Shown piece after piece: positions 1-10,913 of a stretch of DNA of 64,000 nucleotides (the stretch's first letter is position 1; every line of letters starts with the position of its first letter). The stretch lies in assembly GCA_964017235.1 (NCBI GenBank), contig OZ024931.1, forward strand, positions 120,167,530-120,231,529. The letters run 5' to 3'. The notes under the pieces are model-generated. The model saw nothing but the letters and a program-made list of their open reading frames with translations, searched no databases and had not been told where the DNA came from. Both the position numbers and the translations under genes were made by a program. The DNA comes from Sabellastarte sp. h YS-2021 (Eukaryota; Annelida; Polychaeta; Sabellida; Sabellidae).

Positions 1-1285
1 CAAAGGCTACTAAGAGGACTTTATGAAAAGTTGTGCCTTGATATTCTTGATAGGATGAATTTAGAATATCATTTAAAAATGTTGACATATTATAAAATCT
101 ATATATTAAGATATGCTACAAATCTTACAAATTGATATTGAACAACGACAATAATGTTAAATGATTTCAACAAAATACTTGTACATTTATTAGTAAGAAA
201 TTTTTGGTTTCTGTAAAATGCATTTTAATGATAGGATTATATACATGTATATGCTTTGAAAAATCGAAGACCAAGCATACAAAACTGATAACACTGTCAC
301 GCAAAAGACCAAAGAATACATGCTTTTCAGCACAAACCATGAAACTCCCTGAAAGGTCAATGTCAAAAATGTGATAGCAGGATAAAATGAGTGGCAACTG
401 GTTAGTTAAGGGATGTTTACCTCATCAAAGTAGTCCCACAGAATTACACGGGGATTGGTGTTGTGTGGATTAATCATTGTGTGTGTGGGCATCTCTATGG
501 CAATCTTACGACGTGGAACAGTCTATATGCAGAGACAAATATGCCATTTGTCCATGCTTACTGTCAGTGAAAAGGTTACTGAGGTCTGATTAGTCTTCTA
601 AAACCTCCTCAACATCCTCCAACTAGTAATAAACACACTGGACAAATAGCTCATCAAAAGAAGCAAATCTCAGAGGCTAATAAAGGAAAAGTCATGACGT
701 TTGGTCTCTCTCAGTATTATCAACAATCTCGGATTTCTTCATCAAATGCAACACTCAGAAAATATCACTTATTAGCAATTTATTTTTCCAGCAATCAAAG
801 CCTTCAAAACATTGGTACCATTGATTCTATCTGGCCAGTTTTCTGTTTGAGCTTCTGGTTTGAGTAATTTTGCTTTGAAATCTTAAGATTACAGCACTCT
901 GAAACATGAACTGTCTTCAAACGAGGAATTACCGATACCTAATTAAATTTTGGAGTCAAAAGATATAAAAAAGGCTACTAACAGTGTCAATCGCAAATAA
1001 GAGTTTGGCATGTTAGTTTATATAACAGTGATCATTCTCTTAAAGTACATAGTCACGTTTATCCTTTCCATGTGTTCTGTCACTATTTTATAAAAGTGAG
1101 TTTCATTATAATATTTTTAAACATGTAAAGTTAACAGGTATCTCAAAGAATATTGTCATGGCATTGTACAAATTAGTTTGAACAGACCAATGGAGGTAAT
1201 CTATAGATTAGGTTTTCATAAATATTGCTTGGATATTCAGTTATTATTTACCAATGTCCATAAACTGACAAAAACAAGCAATCAG
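1..1285. other. AT-rich DNA with no recognised gene
   Basis: This stretch is AT-rich, with short open frames only. I see no protein family, RNA gene or clear transposon end in it. It could be intronic or intergenic host DNA. Confidence 0.5.
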
Positions 1286-1440
1286 TGCCCGTGAACGGGC
1301 TCTGTGTCAGTTGACTGTGTTTTTCCTTCAGAGGAGAAGTTAATAAAGAAAAGGACACAGAAGTTGTGCCCTGCATCTGGTATTCAGAAGTAAAGTGAAA
1401 ATGTAACTATTAAAGTGTAAAAAATAGACAAACAACATAT
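1286..1440. repeat. Head of a satellite-A element, copy 1
   Basis: A short perfect hairpin (GCCCGT-GA-ACGGGC, 1287-1300) is followed by about 140 bp that are similar in order and wording to 38427-38690: TGTCAG.TGACTG, a T-rich run, AAAGGACA, AAGTTGTGCCCTGCA, then TTTAAGTGTAAA-like sequence. In both places satellite A follows directly. I read it as the conserved end of an interspersed element whose body is satellite A. The class is unproven; the hairpin end would suit a Helentron-like element. Confidence 0.55.
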
Positions 1441-2163
1441 TTAAACAAGATACTGTAAATGCAATAGTTTTCGAGTTAGAACTGATTTACTCAAAAGTGA
1501 ATACCTCAATTATTGCTGAGCTATGCAATGGGCTACAGATGTGCAATTTTACTATCTTATAGCTGACCCAGAAGTAGGTAAATATTAACATATTCAAAGA
1601 AAATACTCTAAATGCAAGATACAACTGATTTACTGAACAGTGATAACCTGAAAGTAGCTATTGCTCAGCTATGCAATGAGGTACAGGTGTGCAATATCAC
1701 TACATGGAAAGTAACTGTAAATGCAATAATTTTCAAGTTACAACTGATTTCCTCAACCGTAAAAACCTGAAAATAACTGTTGCTCATCTACACAATGAGC
1801 TACAGGTCTGCAATTTTACTATATTACAGCTGTCCCAAATGTAGGTGAATTACATATTTAAACAAACTGTTGTATATGCAATAGTTTTCAAGTTAAAACT
1901 GATTTACTCAACAGTAAGAACCTCAAAGTAGCTATTGCTCAGCTATACAATGAGTTACAGGTCTGCAATTTTACTACGTTATAGAGGACTGAAAAGTAGG
2001 TGAATAACATGTTTAAAGAAATTACTGTACATGCAATTATTTTCAGTTACAACTTAAAAGTGATAACCTGAAAGTAGCCATTGCTCAACTATGCAATGAG
2101 GTACAGGTATGCAAATTCACTATCTGAAATGTAGGTGAACATATTTAAAGAAAATACTGTAAA
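1441..2163. repeat. Satellite A, diverged array (left part)
   Basis: About five imperfect monomers of ~155 bp. The landmarks in order are GTAAATGCAATAGTTTTCAA, ACTGATTTACTCAA, CAGTGATAACCT, TAGCTATTGCTCAGCTAT, GAGCTACAGGTCTG, ATTTTACTAT and AAAAGTAGGTGAATAACATA. One monomer is shortened by a deletion near 1613-1722. The array is cut at 2163 by DIRS-B1 and resumes at 6805. It is more diverged than the copy at 39760-48310. Confidence 0.8.
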
Positions 2164-2204
2164 TTTGAAAACTTTAATTACTTAAATGTAGGTTTTAAAG
2201 GTTA

Positions 2205-2300
2205 CAAGCTTACCATGTGGAACTGAATGCTATGTCAGATGGTCAAGGCATCATGGCAAAACGTCCAAGAAAAACAGACGTATAGCACTGGCCCTTCCTT
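2205..2300. repeat. DIRS-B1 left inverted terminal repeat
   Basis: Runs from AAGCTTACCATGTGGAACTG through GTCCAAGAAAAACAGACG to CACTGGCC. It is the imperfect reverse complement of 6692-6786 (GGGCCAGT ... TTGGACGTTGG ... CAGTTCCATGTTGTAAGCT). Confidence 0.8.
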
Positions 2301-2407
2301 CACATCGAGTTGACCTAGATAGTGACGTCTGTACTTCCTTCGAGTTGGAAATTTTACCCCTACCCCCTCAGTTGTAATACAGTGGGGAGGCAGGGTGGGA
2401 CTCTCTT

Positions 2408-2510
2408 CAGTTCCACATGGTAAGCTTGTAGCTTATAAAAGCTACATTTAAGTAATTAAAATTTTCAATTTTATTCCACTACATTAGCTTACCATGTGGA
2501 ACTGAATGCT
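2408..2510. repeat. DIRS-B1 internal complementary region
   Basis: The first half (CAGTTCCACATGGTAAGCTT ... ACATTTAAGTAATTAAA) is the complement of the element's left end at 2164-2230. The second half (TTTTATTCCACTACATTAGC then TTACCATGTGGAACTG) is the complement of the right end near 6762-6804. In DIRS replication this segment is thought to template the joined ends of a circular intermediate. Confidence 0.8.
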
Positions 2511-2954
2511 GAATCCAACCCCTAGGCGGAGGGATTACAGCTGAGACAAGGTATTTCTGTCAAGTTTTGTTGGATTTGAATAAAATTAACTAAAAAAAGT
2601 TAAAAATACCAGTCTGAGTCCCTCTTACAGTACCCCGGCTAAAAAACTGAGTACTGTAAGAAGCCATAAACTTTGAAAATCTCAAATAAAAAGACAGTAC
2701 AGGTACTGTCTGGATATCTGTATTAATTTTATGAAGGAAAAAGTGCAGCCTTCACTCAGTTTTTAGCCCCAAGGACTTCACTATCCATGAATACAAGTTC
2801 AGGGCTTGAAGAATATCATGGAATTTGCCACTGATGATAATATGAAAACTATTTCAAAAGAGAAAATAAAAGACCTTACCAAATATCCTGAGGAGGCAGA
2901 CATATCCCTAGACCCTGGGAATTGGACTCCTAAAGACTTGGTCGCAGCAGGTGT

Positions 2955-2976
2955 GCCCCCCCCCCCCCCCCCCCCT
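2955..2976. repeat. Poly-C tract downstream of the recombinase
   Basis: An uninterrupted run of about 20 C lies just 3' (in element sense) of the B1 recombinase. A matching tract sits at the same place in A1 (42058-42076), so it may be a family feature rather than a chance run. Confidence 0.6.
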
Positions 2977-3039
2977 TTGTTTCCGAAGATAACTAGTCTG
3001 TGGGGAACGGTCTAAGGACATGTTGAGCTGGTACTACTC

Positions 3040-3600
3040 TACCCAGATTTATATTGTTACCTTTATCTGACAAAGTAAAGTCTTTTAGGTAAAAATTTGT
3101 AAAAGTATTGTTCGCCTTCCAGTGACAAGATTGCATAATTTGGTCCGCTGAAACCCCACCGTAAAAGGCCTTAGAGGCATCAACGGCCCTAATATCATGA
3201 GCTTTAACTTGTTTGTAATTTTGTAGGGTAGTTTGTTTTAACCAAGAAGAGAGAGTAGTGGGTCTGATATCTGAGGTATGTCCTTTCTTGAAGGAAATAA
3301 AGAGTACGGATCGAGACCCTCTGATGTCTTGGTTTGATCCAAGGTTAGCAAGAAAGCAGTTTTGAGGTGAAGGTGTTTGAGGTTTGTGTCTTTCATAAAC
3401 TCAACGAGTGCTTTTTGAGCTCATTAAGTACAACAGAAAAATTCCACTTCGGAAGATTTATGGAACTGTTGGGACGATCCCTGTGAAAACTGGAAAGTAA
3501 CCTGTTAAGGTCAGAGCTTTGAGAAATACAGTGCCCCGCTGGGCCCAAGGTGTCAACAATGGCCATCCGTGGAGTGGAGGCGTGGAGGTTCAAATGTTGT
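3040..3600 (-). pseudogene. DIRS-B1 tyrosine recombinase, deleted
   Basis: The N-terminal core-binding part is readable (SSFHRDRP at about 3500, then a WNFSVVLNELKK motif). The C-terminal catalytic half reads KAHDIRA, SCHWKANNT and FYLKD, so the HxxR box, the Trp and the nucleophilic Tyr are still encoded at about 3060-3180. The block between them is largely deleted, including the first catalytic Arg seen in A1 as SGKRRSEIHAW. Frames also shift. It would have recombined the circular cDNA into target DNA. Dead as it stands. Confidence 0.8.
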
Positions 3601-3694
3601 GGATTGTTGCGAACACTTGGTTGTGGGACTGTTTAAGAAATGTTGGTGACACTGGTAACCAGAGTGGGATCTCTGTTGAGAGCTGCACTACATC

Positions 3695-4270
3695 TCAAAA
3701 CCAGGGCATCCCTGGCCAGCCTGGGGCTATTAGAATAACGAGGCAATTGCATTGCCTGATTTTTTTGGAGCAGTGAGACCAGAGCAATTTATGTTTAGTG
3801 CATCTATGTCCCAAGCATGCTCGTCTGGGACTGGACATACGTACAATGGAACTTTGTGGTTCAGATGAGTGGCAAATAGGAGTGAACCACTTTTGACACA
3901 TCTGTTTGAACATCTGTTGGTGCAGTGACCATTCTGATGATTGGACTTGGTTTGACCAGGACAGAAGGTCAGCCATCACATTCAGACACCATGGAATGCT
4001 CCAGGCCATTAGAGTTATCTGGTAAACATGGCACCAGGTCATGATTTTCCAAGGAGAGCACACATCTCCACTGAGTGGGTTTCTCCTTGTTTGTTTATGT
4101 AAGCTACTAATGTTGAGTTGTCTGTAGCAACCAACACTGTTTGAATTTGACACTGGTCCTTGAACCTTTTCAGGGCTAGAGATACCGCCTTCAACTCTAG
4201 AACATTTATGTGTAGTCTTTTTTATCTTTGTAAAGACCTGCTCTTGTGGTCTTGGGGTGAAGGTCTGCAC
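3695..4270 (-). pseudogene. DIRS-B1 RNase H and methylase-like part, frameshifted
   Basis: Collinear with the C-terminal half of the A1 pol: a broken RNase H region, then WSLHQQMF, then ILIAPGWPGMPWF. The last motif closes the Dam-methylase-like domain. RNase H removes the RNA strand during reverse transcription. Several frameshifts separate these motifs, and the DLFA..N segment appears only in other frames (ICHSSEPQS is its shadow). Confidence 0.75.
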
Positions 4271-4284
4271 CCTTAATCACATTG

Positions 4285-5271
4285 ACAGGGTTTGCCACAA
4301 CCCTAGGTGAGATAAAATGGTCTCTGACTAAGGAAGGAGGATGTCTAATGACTGAGGATATCTCCAGTGCTCTTTGAGATGCCCCTGAAAAGGGTCTTAT
4401 GTGAAAGCGTCCCTCTGGGACCAGCTTCTCTGTTGAGGTAAGCAACCCAATTAGCGACAGCAAACATCTTGCAGTCAAAACATGTTTTGATGATAAGCAT
4501 AGGGATCAATTCCTGACATTTGAGCCATCTCTTTTGAGTGAGTTTTACAGGGGCTGAATCTAGGGGATATTCATAGCCCATGAACGAAAACACCTGAGTG
4601 GGTTTGAGCTCGGACTTCTCTTGACTGATTTTCCACCCTAAGGACTGTGTAAGGTCTACCACAATCTTAATGTTCACTTGTGCCTCCTCCTGAGATGGGG
4701 CCCTGATATGCCAATTGTAAAGTATTGGTGAATTCTGATTCTCCTTGTGAGGGCCATCAGCTTCACTTCCTTTACAATCAATGTAAAGACTTGTGAGGCC
4801 GTGGCTAGGCTGAAACGGAGGGAGGAGAACTGGAACACTTGAGAACCATGGAGGACTATAGATACTGCCTTGAGGCTGGGTGAATGGGGATGTGACGGTA
4901 GGCGTCTGGCAGGTCTATAGATGACACCCATTCCCCTGGAATCAGAGAGGCCCTGATGGATTCTGATGTTTCCATTTGAACCCTTCTACTAACAGGAAGG
5001 TGTTGAGCCTGCTTAGGTCTATCACTGGCCTCCACCTTTGGTGAGGCTTGGGGACTAGAAACAGGCAACTGTAAAACCTAATAGATCTTACATTTTCCAC
5101 CCTTTCTATAATGTACTTTGACAGGACAAATTGAATGCAAGAGGCCAGAGCTAGATCTTTCTGATGGGTCTTGTATCCTGAGTGAATCAGGGGAACTCTG
5201 CTTAATTTGGTTTTGTGATGAATGGTAAAATGTAACCATTGGTAATAATGTTTAACACATTGTTTGAGCAT
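4285..5271 (-). pseudogene. DIRS-B1 reverse transcriptase, frameshifted
   Basis: Pieces in order along the minus strand: a CLFLVPKPHQRWRPVIDLSR motif (fingers), SIDLPDAYRHIPIHP (first catalytic Asp region), then IRIHQYF where A1 has the YLDD box, then SLGWKISQEKSELKPTQV and FMGYEYPLDSAPVKLTQKRW. The YLDD Asp pair is lost to a frameshift at about 4730. The protein would have copied element RNA into cDNA. Match to family is clear; function is lost. Confidence 0.85.
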
Positions 5272-5279
5272 TTTCCATT

Positions 5280-6313
5280 TTCCAGTCTCTTCTGAAAAAA
5301 AGGAGGTGACCTACTGGTGCACTAATTGAGCCTAAGCAGTAATCGGGAAGAGGGGTTCCCATGTCCTCATCCCTTTGGATAAGATTGCAAACAACCTCTG
5401 GAGTCTCTGTGACTTGATATCCCCCTGCCTGAGGAAAATGATTGGTTACTGCTTGGAGTGGATCGACCCCCAATATAGTGACGTTTCCTGTAGCAGCCTC
5501 TTTTCTTGTTTTGGTGGGGACCATAAAAGGGCTGGTTTTGATAGGGCCTAAAACCCTGTGTGCTTTTTTTAACCAATTGTGAACAGAACAAAGGAGAGGG
5601 ACAGAATGGGCAGCTCCTAAGTTCTTGACATCTGGTATCTCCCAGGTGAGGCTGGAGATGGGTCATTTCAGCCTCACACCTAATAAGCACTGAATTACCC
5701 ATAGACATAGTGTACATCTCTCTCTGAAGAATGTGGGCTTAAGGCCTTACTTTGACAGGCTAAGGCTCTCTCTTGAATAAGAATCCTCTTATTCAGCCGA
5801 AAAGTTAAAGGGTACAGAGATCTTCCCTAGCCTGCTGCTCAAATTCCTTGACTACCTGCAAAGGGACCTTACCTATACGGGTTCCAGAGGGTTAGAGATA
5901 CAGATACTAGCAAAATCTGTGTTGAACTATTGCATTTGTATCTCCAAGCATGAATTACCCAACTTGTGCCACATTGCAGAGGAGGGAGGTGGTTTAATAA
6001 ATTTGTCCAGCGTCTCTTTTAGGGTGGGACTAACTGGGAGCATGGCTGAAGGGCCTTTAGCTATGAGCTCTCATTGTTGAGCCACTTTATTTAGACTAAG
6101 TTAAGTTCTTTTGTTGAGGTCATCAAAGGTCATGGGTCTATAGGTCTTAATAGACTCACCCTTATTTGTCACAGGTTGTTCACCCGTGAAAAACTTTTGA
6201 CCCTGAGGGTGGAAGTCTGATATCTCTGAAGAGGAATAGCCATATTTAAGAAATTTGTGTCTCCTCGCTTTTTTTATTTTTTTAATCAGGATCAGGATCC
6301 AAGACAACTCCAT
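5280..6313 (-). pseudogene. DIRS-B1 gag, frameshifted
   Basis: Recognised mainly by collinearity with the gag relics of B2 and B3: AEMTHLQPHLGDTRCQEL here against AEMTHLQPHVGDTTHQEL in B3. The C-terminal part (about 5370-5520) is Ser/Gly/Arg-rich (FSSGRG). Residues near 6101-6313 (PMTFDDLNK) belong to the middle of gag. Gag would coat the element RNA. The N-terminal zinc-binding end is not readable in this copy. Confidence 0.65.
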
Positions 6314-6691
6314 CCCGCTGTGTGTGTGTGTGGGGGGTGTAGGTGGGAGACATGTCCTCTCTTTTTAAAGTTAGGTGGAAGTGGAGGCCCTACAAAATCA
6401 ACTTCCAGTGTCCCTCAGATCCTGAGTTCTCGGGTTTGAACCCAAGACTTGACTGGTACTGGTACCAGATTCCTCGGCTGGTTAGTGTGCATTTGAGATC
6501 TGATAGATTTTTTATTGTTTTGCATTAAAATTTGTCTATTTTACAAAGACCTTGCAAATAAAACATTTTATATTTATTATAAAATATTTTATATTTGTTC
6601 TGAGGATTAAATCCAAGGTGTTCGACAACAATTCTTCGTGCGCCGCATACACCGATGTACATTGCCGAATACGCTCTAAGTCACCTTAATA
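6314..6691. other. Degraded 5' part of DIRS-B1
   Basis: Lies between the readable gag and the right inverted repeat. It contains a short GT run (6320-6340) and no readable domain. By position it should hold the gag N-terminus and leader. Confidence 0.4.
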
Positions 6692-6786
6692 CGAAGACAT
6701 CGGGCCAGTATTATACATCTATTTTACTTGGACGTTGGTTATGATGCCGCAGCCATCTGAGATAGCATTCAGTTCCATGTTGTAAG
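6692..6786. repeat. DIRS-B1 right inverted terminal repeat
   Basis: Partner of 2205-2300. The same right end occurs in B2 (21675-21776) and as a solo remnant at 33545-33660, which defines the B-family terminus: ...GTAAGCTATTGTAGTGCAAT followed by AAAA. Confidence 0.8.
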
Positions 6787-6804
6787 CTATTGTAGTGCAA
6801 TAAA

Positions 6805-6905
6805 AGCAATAGTTTTCAAGTTACAACTAATTTACTCAACAGTGAGGACCTGAAAGTAAGCCATTGCTCATCTATGCAATAGTTTTTAAGTTAAAACTGA
6901 CAAGG
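6805..6905. repeat. Satellite A, remnant right of DIRS-B1
   Basis: Continues the monomer interrupted at 2163 (GCAATAGTTTTCAAG, then ACTCAACAGTGAGGACCTGA), followed by a short duplicated piece of the next monomer. Confidence 0.75.
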
Positions 6906-6934
6906 TCACTGACTATCATAAGTGGCTTTGTACA

Positions 6935-8070
6935 TCCCCTCAGGAACAGCTACTTGATGAGGGCATTACAAGCACTTATGCAAAAAAGAAAGCAGTAGAA
7001 ATGATCAGAACTCAGAAATCTCTAGGCTTCTTCAACAGCCTTTTCTTGGTTCCCAAGCCATACAATCGGTGGAAACGTATCCTGGACCTCAGTACCTTAC
7101 AACAAATTTCTGTAGACAGAGAAATTCAAACTGGAAACATCATAAAGCACAAGGATTTCCCTCGAGATAGGGGAATGGGTAACATCCATAGACTTCAAGG
7201 ATACCTATTTCTATATCGCAAAAACCACACAAACCAGGAAGTACTTGCATTTCCACATCCAGGGTCAATCCTACAAAGACCTACCGTTTGGCCCCTATAA
7301 AATTTAGGGTAGTGGTGAAGTAGGTCACACTGATGGCTTTATACAGGGGTATATGAATCCACCAGTACCTAGGTGACTGGTTGGTCAGAGCCACATCCAA
7401 CCAGGCCTATCTCCAGCTTGCATAGACTCTAGTAGCCTTGGGTGGATTTCATGAAAGGTCTCAGACTTAGCCCAGTCTCAGGCTGAGCCGCTGGCTCAAA
7501 TCTGAACCTTTTGGCTCAGCTAAGTCTTTGTCTCAAATGGTTTTCACAGAAGGGGTCCCAGTCCCAAGCTTATCACAATGGTTTTCTGTGTCATGTGACC
7601 ATTTTTTGTAGTCAAAATATTCTACTGATGGCATATATGTTCCTTGTTTGACACATAATATCTCTGGTCAAATACCATTTTGCAATGGGAAACCTTGTAA
7701 ACACGTAATAACACCCAAAGACTACTTCAGCAGGTTGTTTTATATACTTGTACCCTATTTTCAGCCATTTCAAATTTTGAAGTGAAGAAAGAATTATGGC
7801 GGCCATATTTGAGCCTTTGTTTACAATACTTAAGCCCACTTTCAACCAGTCTCAACATTTGAGCCAGTGGCTCAGCCAAAGCTGAGACTGAGACCTTTTG
7901 TGAAATTCATTAAATCTGATCCCATGGACTCAAGTAAAATGTTCCAATAATTTGAGACAAAAGTCACAAGTTTGAGCCTGAGACCGGGCTAAGACCTTTT
8001 GTGAAATCCGCCCCTTGTGTCCGGAACTTGGCTGGATAATAAACACAGACAAATCGGAACTGAAACCCAA
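6935..8070 (+). pseudogene. DIRS A-type reverse transcriptase relic, split by a MITE
   Basis: Plus-strand relic of a further DIRS copy. Up to 7439 it reads KKAVEMIRTQKSLGFFNSLF, LVPKPYNRWKRILDLSTL, VKEVTLMALYRGI and HQYLGDWLVRA. The YLDD box has become YLGD. At 7440 a 574-bp insertion starts. The RT resumes at 8014 with CPELGWIINTDKSELKPKQ, which is contiguous with the left piece in the family alignment. No gag or recombinase accompanies it, so it is an isolated fragment. Confidence 0.8.
7440..8013. mobile_element. MITE-like DNA transposon inside the RT relic
   Basis: Ends are imperfect inverted repeats of about 40 bp: GGGTGGATTTCATGAAAGGT on the left, complement of ACCTTTTGTGAAATCCGCCC on the right. 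Both continue into TTAGCCCAGTCTCAGGCT-like sequence. A CTT triplet flanks both sides, a likely 3-bp target duplication. The interior has no transposase and contains a second inverted pair (GAGCC..GGCTC). The superfamily is not identified. Confidence 0.7.
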
Positions 8071-8104
8071 ACAATCAATTTTGAAGGGAGGGCAAGGTCA
8101 GACT

Positions 8105-8475
8105 AACTCTGGAATAGTGTAGAAGTAAAGTCCAAGAGTGAGTACTTATGACCTCTATAAACAGACGGTACTTCTGGCAGATAACAGACCCGTGCGGAAG
8201 CATGAGTCCATTATGCCGGAAATAGTGTCCTTTTATAGAGGCCACAAAGTACGAACCTGTGGACTTTATTTCTATTATAAAAACCGGATTCATTTATTAA
8301 TCCATAAATAATATTATAAATATGTTTTTTACACACCTATTTGTCGCACTATATTTTGTCTGTATCGTTTGGTTCTCTATTATCGACGATTGTCTATTTA
8401 TTGCTTCAGATAAATGGACCCAAAAATATGCACACTGCATTGTTTTATGTAGTCTGCAAACTTCCGGTCTTTATA
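8105..8475. mobile_element. Foldback element, copy 1
   Basis: Shares its full length with 52432-52787. The first ~155 bp fold on themselves (AAGTACTTATGACCTCTATA against TATAGAGGCCACAAAGTAC). The second part runs from TTATAAAAACCGG to CCGGTCTTTATAA. No coding capacity. The two copies in one 64-kb window show it is a dispersed repeat. Confidence 0.65.
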
Positions 8476-8640
8476 ATGGCATATATCTTGAACTTAAAGA
8501 CCCAAAAACTACACTCCAAAATTGCAAATTTAATAAGTAAATTAAATTTTCATAAGTTAATACCCTATCCAATGGACAATTGCTAATCCGGTCAGCACAG
8601 ACCGGCCCGCCAAATGACAGAAAAGGTCATCTTATATGAG

Positions 8641-8755
8641 TGCATAATGCCCCCACAAGCTGGCCGGTCTACCCAGTACTGTGCACTCCCCAGATGGTGC
8701 CTCGTACTTCCTTCCTGTCTAGACAACCTGATGTCATAGCATCTTTTTCGTTGTC
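8641..8755. repeat. DIRS-A2 left inverted terminal repeat
   Basis: Reads GCATAATGCCCCCACAAGCT ... GATGTCATAGCATCTTTTTC. It is the reverse complement, with scattered changes, of 14147-14259. Confidence 0.85.
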
Positions 8756-8811
8756 TAAAACTCTTTTGACCCCTAGTAAGCTGATAGCGGGGTCGGTGGG
8801 AGGGTCTTGTG

Positions 8812-8907
8812 TGTCCATTGGATAGGGTATTAACTTATAAAAATTTAATTTACTTATTAAATTTGCAATTTTATTGTGTTAATACATCCTATCCAATGGA
8901 CAATTGC
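8812..8907. repeat. DIRS-A2 internal complementary region
   Basis: The first half (GTCCATTGGATAGGGTATTA ... AAATTTGCAATTTT) is the complement of the left end at 8519-8580. The second half (ATTGTGTTAATACATCCTAT, CCAATGGACAATTGCT) should be the complement of the right end, which this copy has lost. It therefore preserves the missing right-end sequence. Confidence 0.8.
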
Positions 8908-9071
8908 TGAATAACTACCGCTTGGTCGGCGGGACTTATGTGAACTCACAAGTAATAGCAGATTTTAACCTATGGTCTACTCTGATTTCGTCAGGAGACC
9001 TATAGGCCCAGGCCTGGGTTGACCTTAAGGTCAGGAACCCTGTAAGGCCATGGTCGGTTGCCAGCAGCCAG

Positions 9072-10080
9072 TTACCCGGGGCTATACCAACGTCGCCTCC
9101 CCCCTGTTTTTAGGGGGGCCAATACCGAGCCCAATTGGTAAAGCTCTGAGTCAGCCCAAGCCACACCCTTCAGATAGAACTGTGTGAGGGTATTATGTGA
9201 CTTTAGTGGCAGGCTGAGCAGCAAAGGCTCTAACACCATGGGTTTTAACCAGATGTAAAGAGTGGGCCTCCTGGTCAGAGAGCTCATAACATAGGATCAC
9301 AGTCTGGTTGATCCAAGAGGAGATAGAGGCAGATGTCTTTGTCGAAACCTTTCTTAAAGGAGACAAGAACCACCTCCTTATTTACTTGAGGTCTGAGGTC
9401 CTGTCCAAAATGTAGCGAAATGCTCTAACCGGAAATAGAGACCTGTCAGACTTGAGGGACCTATCCAGAGGTGGGGCCAGGGCTGTTATAACCACTGGGG
9501 CCACACTGTCTGGACCCTCTTGGCCAGCTGATTTTGGATTGAAAGCTGGGTAATGGATACGGGGACACCGTTGACCAATTGGATTGGTGTCCAATATTTT
9601 GTTTGCCAAGCATGAATCTCATTTCTGCATTTACCCGACCCAAGAGCAAAGAGGAATACCATCTTGAAGGTCAAATGCTTCCAAGAGGCCTCCTTGATTG
9701 GTTCAAACGGAGCCTTATTCAGCTGGTGCAAGACCAGTGAGAGGTCCCAGGAGAGTATGCCCCTCCTGAATTTGGGTCTGTCTCTGTGGAAACTATCCAG
9801 GAGACGAGCGAGATTTTTGTCCTTGTTGATGTGGAAGGGTAAATTTCCCAGTTTATCAGCAATGGCTGAACTGTAACCATCAATGGTGCTGGGCTGTAGC
9901 TTCCTGTCCTCATAAGGTACATAAGGAAGTCAGCAACTGACTTTACAGGGGCACCCTGAGGTCCACCTGATTAGTGACGCACCACTTTGCCTCATAGACT
10001 GATCTGGTTGATCCCCTTTGGGGAGCCTCAATTCTTGCTGCCACCGCCTCAGAGGAGCCCTGCTCCTCGAATGCTGAGGC
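9072..10080 (-). pseudogene. DIRS-A2 tyrosine recombinase, frameshifted
   Basis: C-terminal motif SHNTLTQFYLKGVAWAD (nucleophile Tyr kept) near 9200; SDRSLFPVRAFRYILDRTSD near 9420; LTFKMVFLFALGSGKCRNEI near 9640, where the A1 motif SGKRRSEI has a Cys and Asn substituted but one Arg kept. The N-terminal part is readable near 9720-10080. Several frameshifts separate the pieces. Confidence 0.8.
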
Positions 10081-10081
10081 T

Positions 10082-10913
10082 CCAGGAGCCGTGCATCGAG
10101 ATTAAGATTTGTCAGATTTCTGTGAGGGATCTGAATGAATGGTTGTGTCAACAGGTTGAGCAGATTGGGCAGGCTCAGTGGGATTTGACTGGACATGGCC
10201 ACTGGATCCCAAAACCAAGGCATGTTGGGCCACCCCAGAGCAATCAGAATGATTCTCTTGCATGGGGAGTCCTGTAACATCATGGCTTTGCCCAATATGG
10301 CTGATAGTGGGAAGGTGTATGCTTCCTGATCCTACCATGGCAGACTGAGCGCATCCACTGCTGTGGCCAGGGGATCCGGTACTGGTGACACAAACAAAGG
10401 CAACTTGTTGTTGAACCAAATGGCAAATAGGTCTATTTGAGGCCAGTACCACCTGTTGCATATTGCTTGGAAGACCTCCTGAAGGAGAGACCACTCTGTT
10501 TGGGTGGTCTGGCCTAGCCTGGATAGCTTATCCGTGACCACCCTCAGCCGGCCTGGAATGTGTTGGGTTTTGAGAGTTACTTGATTTCTGGTGCACCAGG
10601 TCAAGATTTTCCATAGTAAAGCACAAGGTGGGACCGACCTCATGCCTCCTTCCTTGTTTATGTATGACACCACTGTGGTGTTGACTGTCTCTACAAGTAC
10701 TATTTTGTGTATGCAGAGATCTTCAAACTCTTTTAAGGCTAGAAAGACTGAGTTGAGTTCTAGGTAATTGATATGCAACTTGCTTCCCGGAAGGGACCAG
10801 GTGCCTCTCGCAGTCCGTTCATTTAAGTGAGCGCCCCACCCTGCTTTTGATGCATCTGTAAAAATTTGCAGATCATGTTTAATTTGGGTGTAATGGTTGG
10901 CCTGTAAGGACAT
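10082..10913 (-). pseudogene. DIRS-A2 RNase H and Dam-like domain
   Basis: A continuous frame from 10913 reads IFTDASKAGWGAHL, KLHINYLELNSVFLAL, then LVETVNTTVVSYINKEGG where A1 has IATDNTTVV, so the third catalytic Asp is lost. VVTDKLSR supplies the fourth acidic residue. It then enters the methylase-like region: WYWPQIDLFAIWFNNKLP and FVSPVPDP. The following GWPNMPWFWD motif is in another frame near 10200-10240. Confidence 0.8.

Larger units (their letters stand above)
2164..6804 (-). mobile_element. DIRS-like retrotransposon B1, decayed
   Basis: A tyrosine-recombinase retrotransposon lying on the minus strand: gag (5280-6313), RT (4285-5271), RNase H and methylase-like (3695-4270), recombinase (3040-3600). 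Its boundaries come from the target. Satellite A reads ACTGTAAA up to 2163 and GCAATAGTTTTCAAG from 6805, which rejoin as one monomer. The inverted terminal arms are 2205-2300 and 6692-6786. The internal complementary region at 2408-2510 carries the complements of both outer ends, the diagnostic DIRS layout. Every reading frame is broken, so the copy is dead. At about 4.6 kb it is shorter than A1 (6.2 kb), with visible deletions in the recombinase. Confidence 0.85.
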
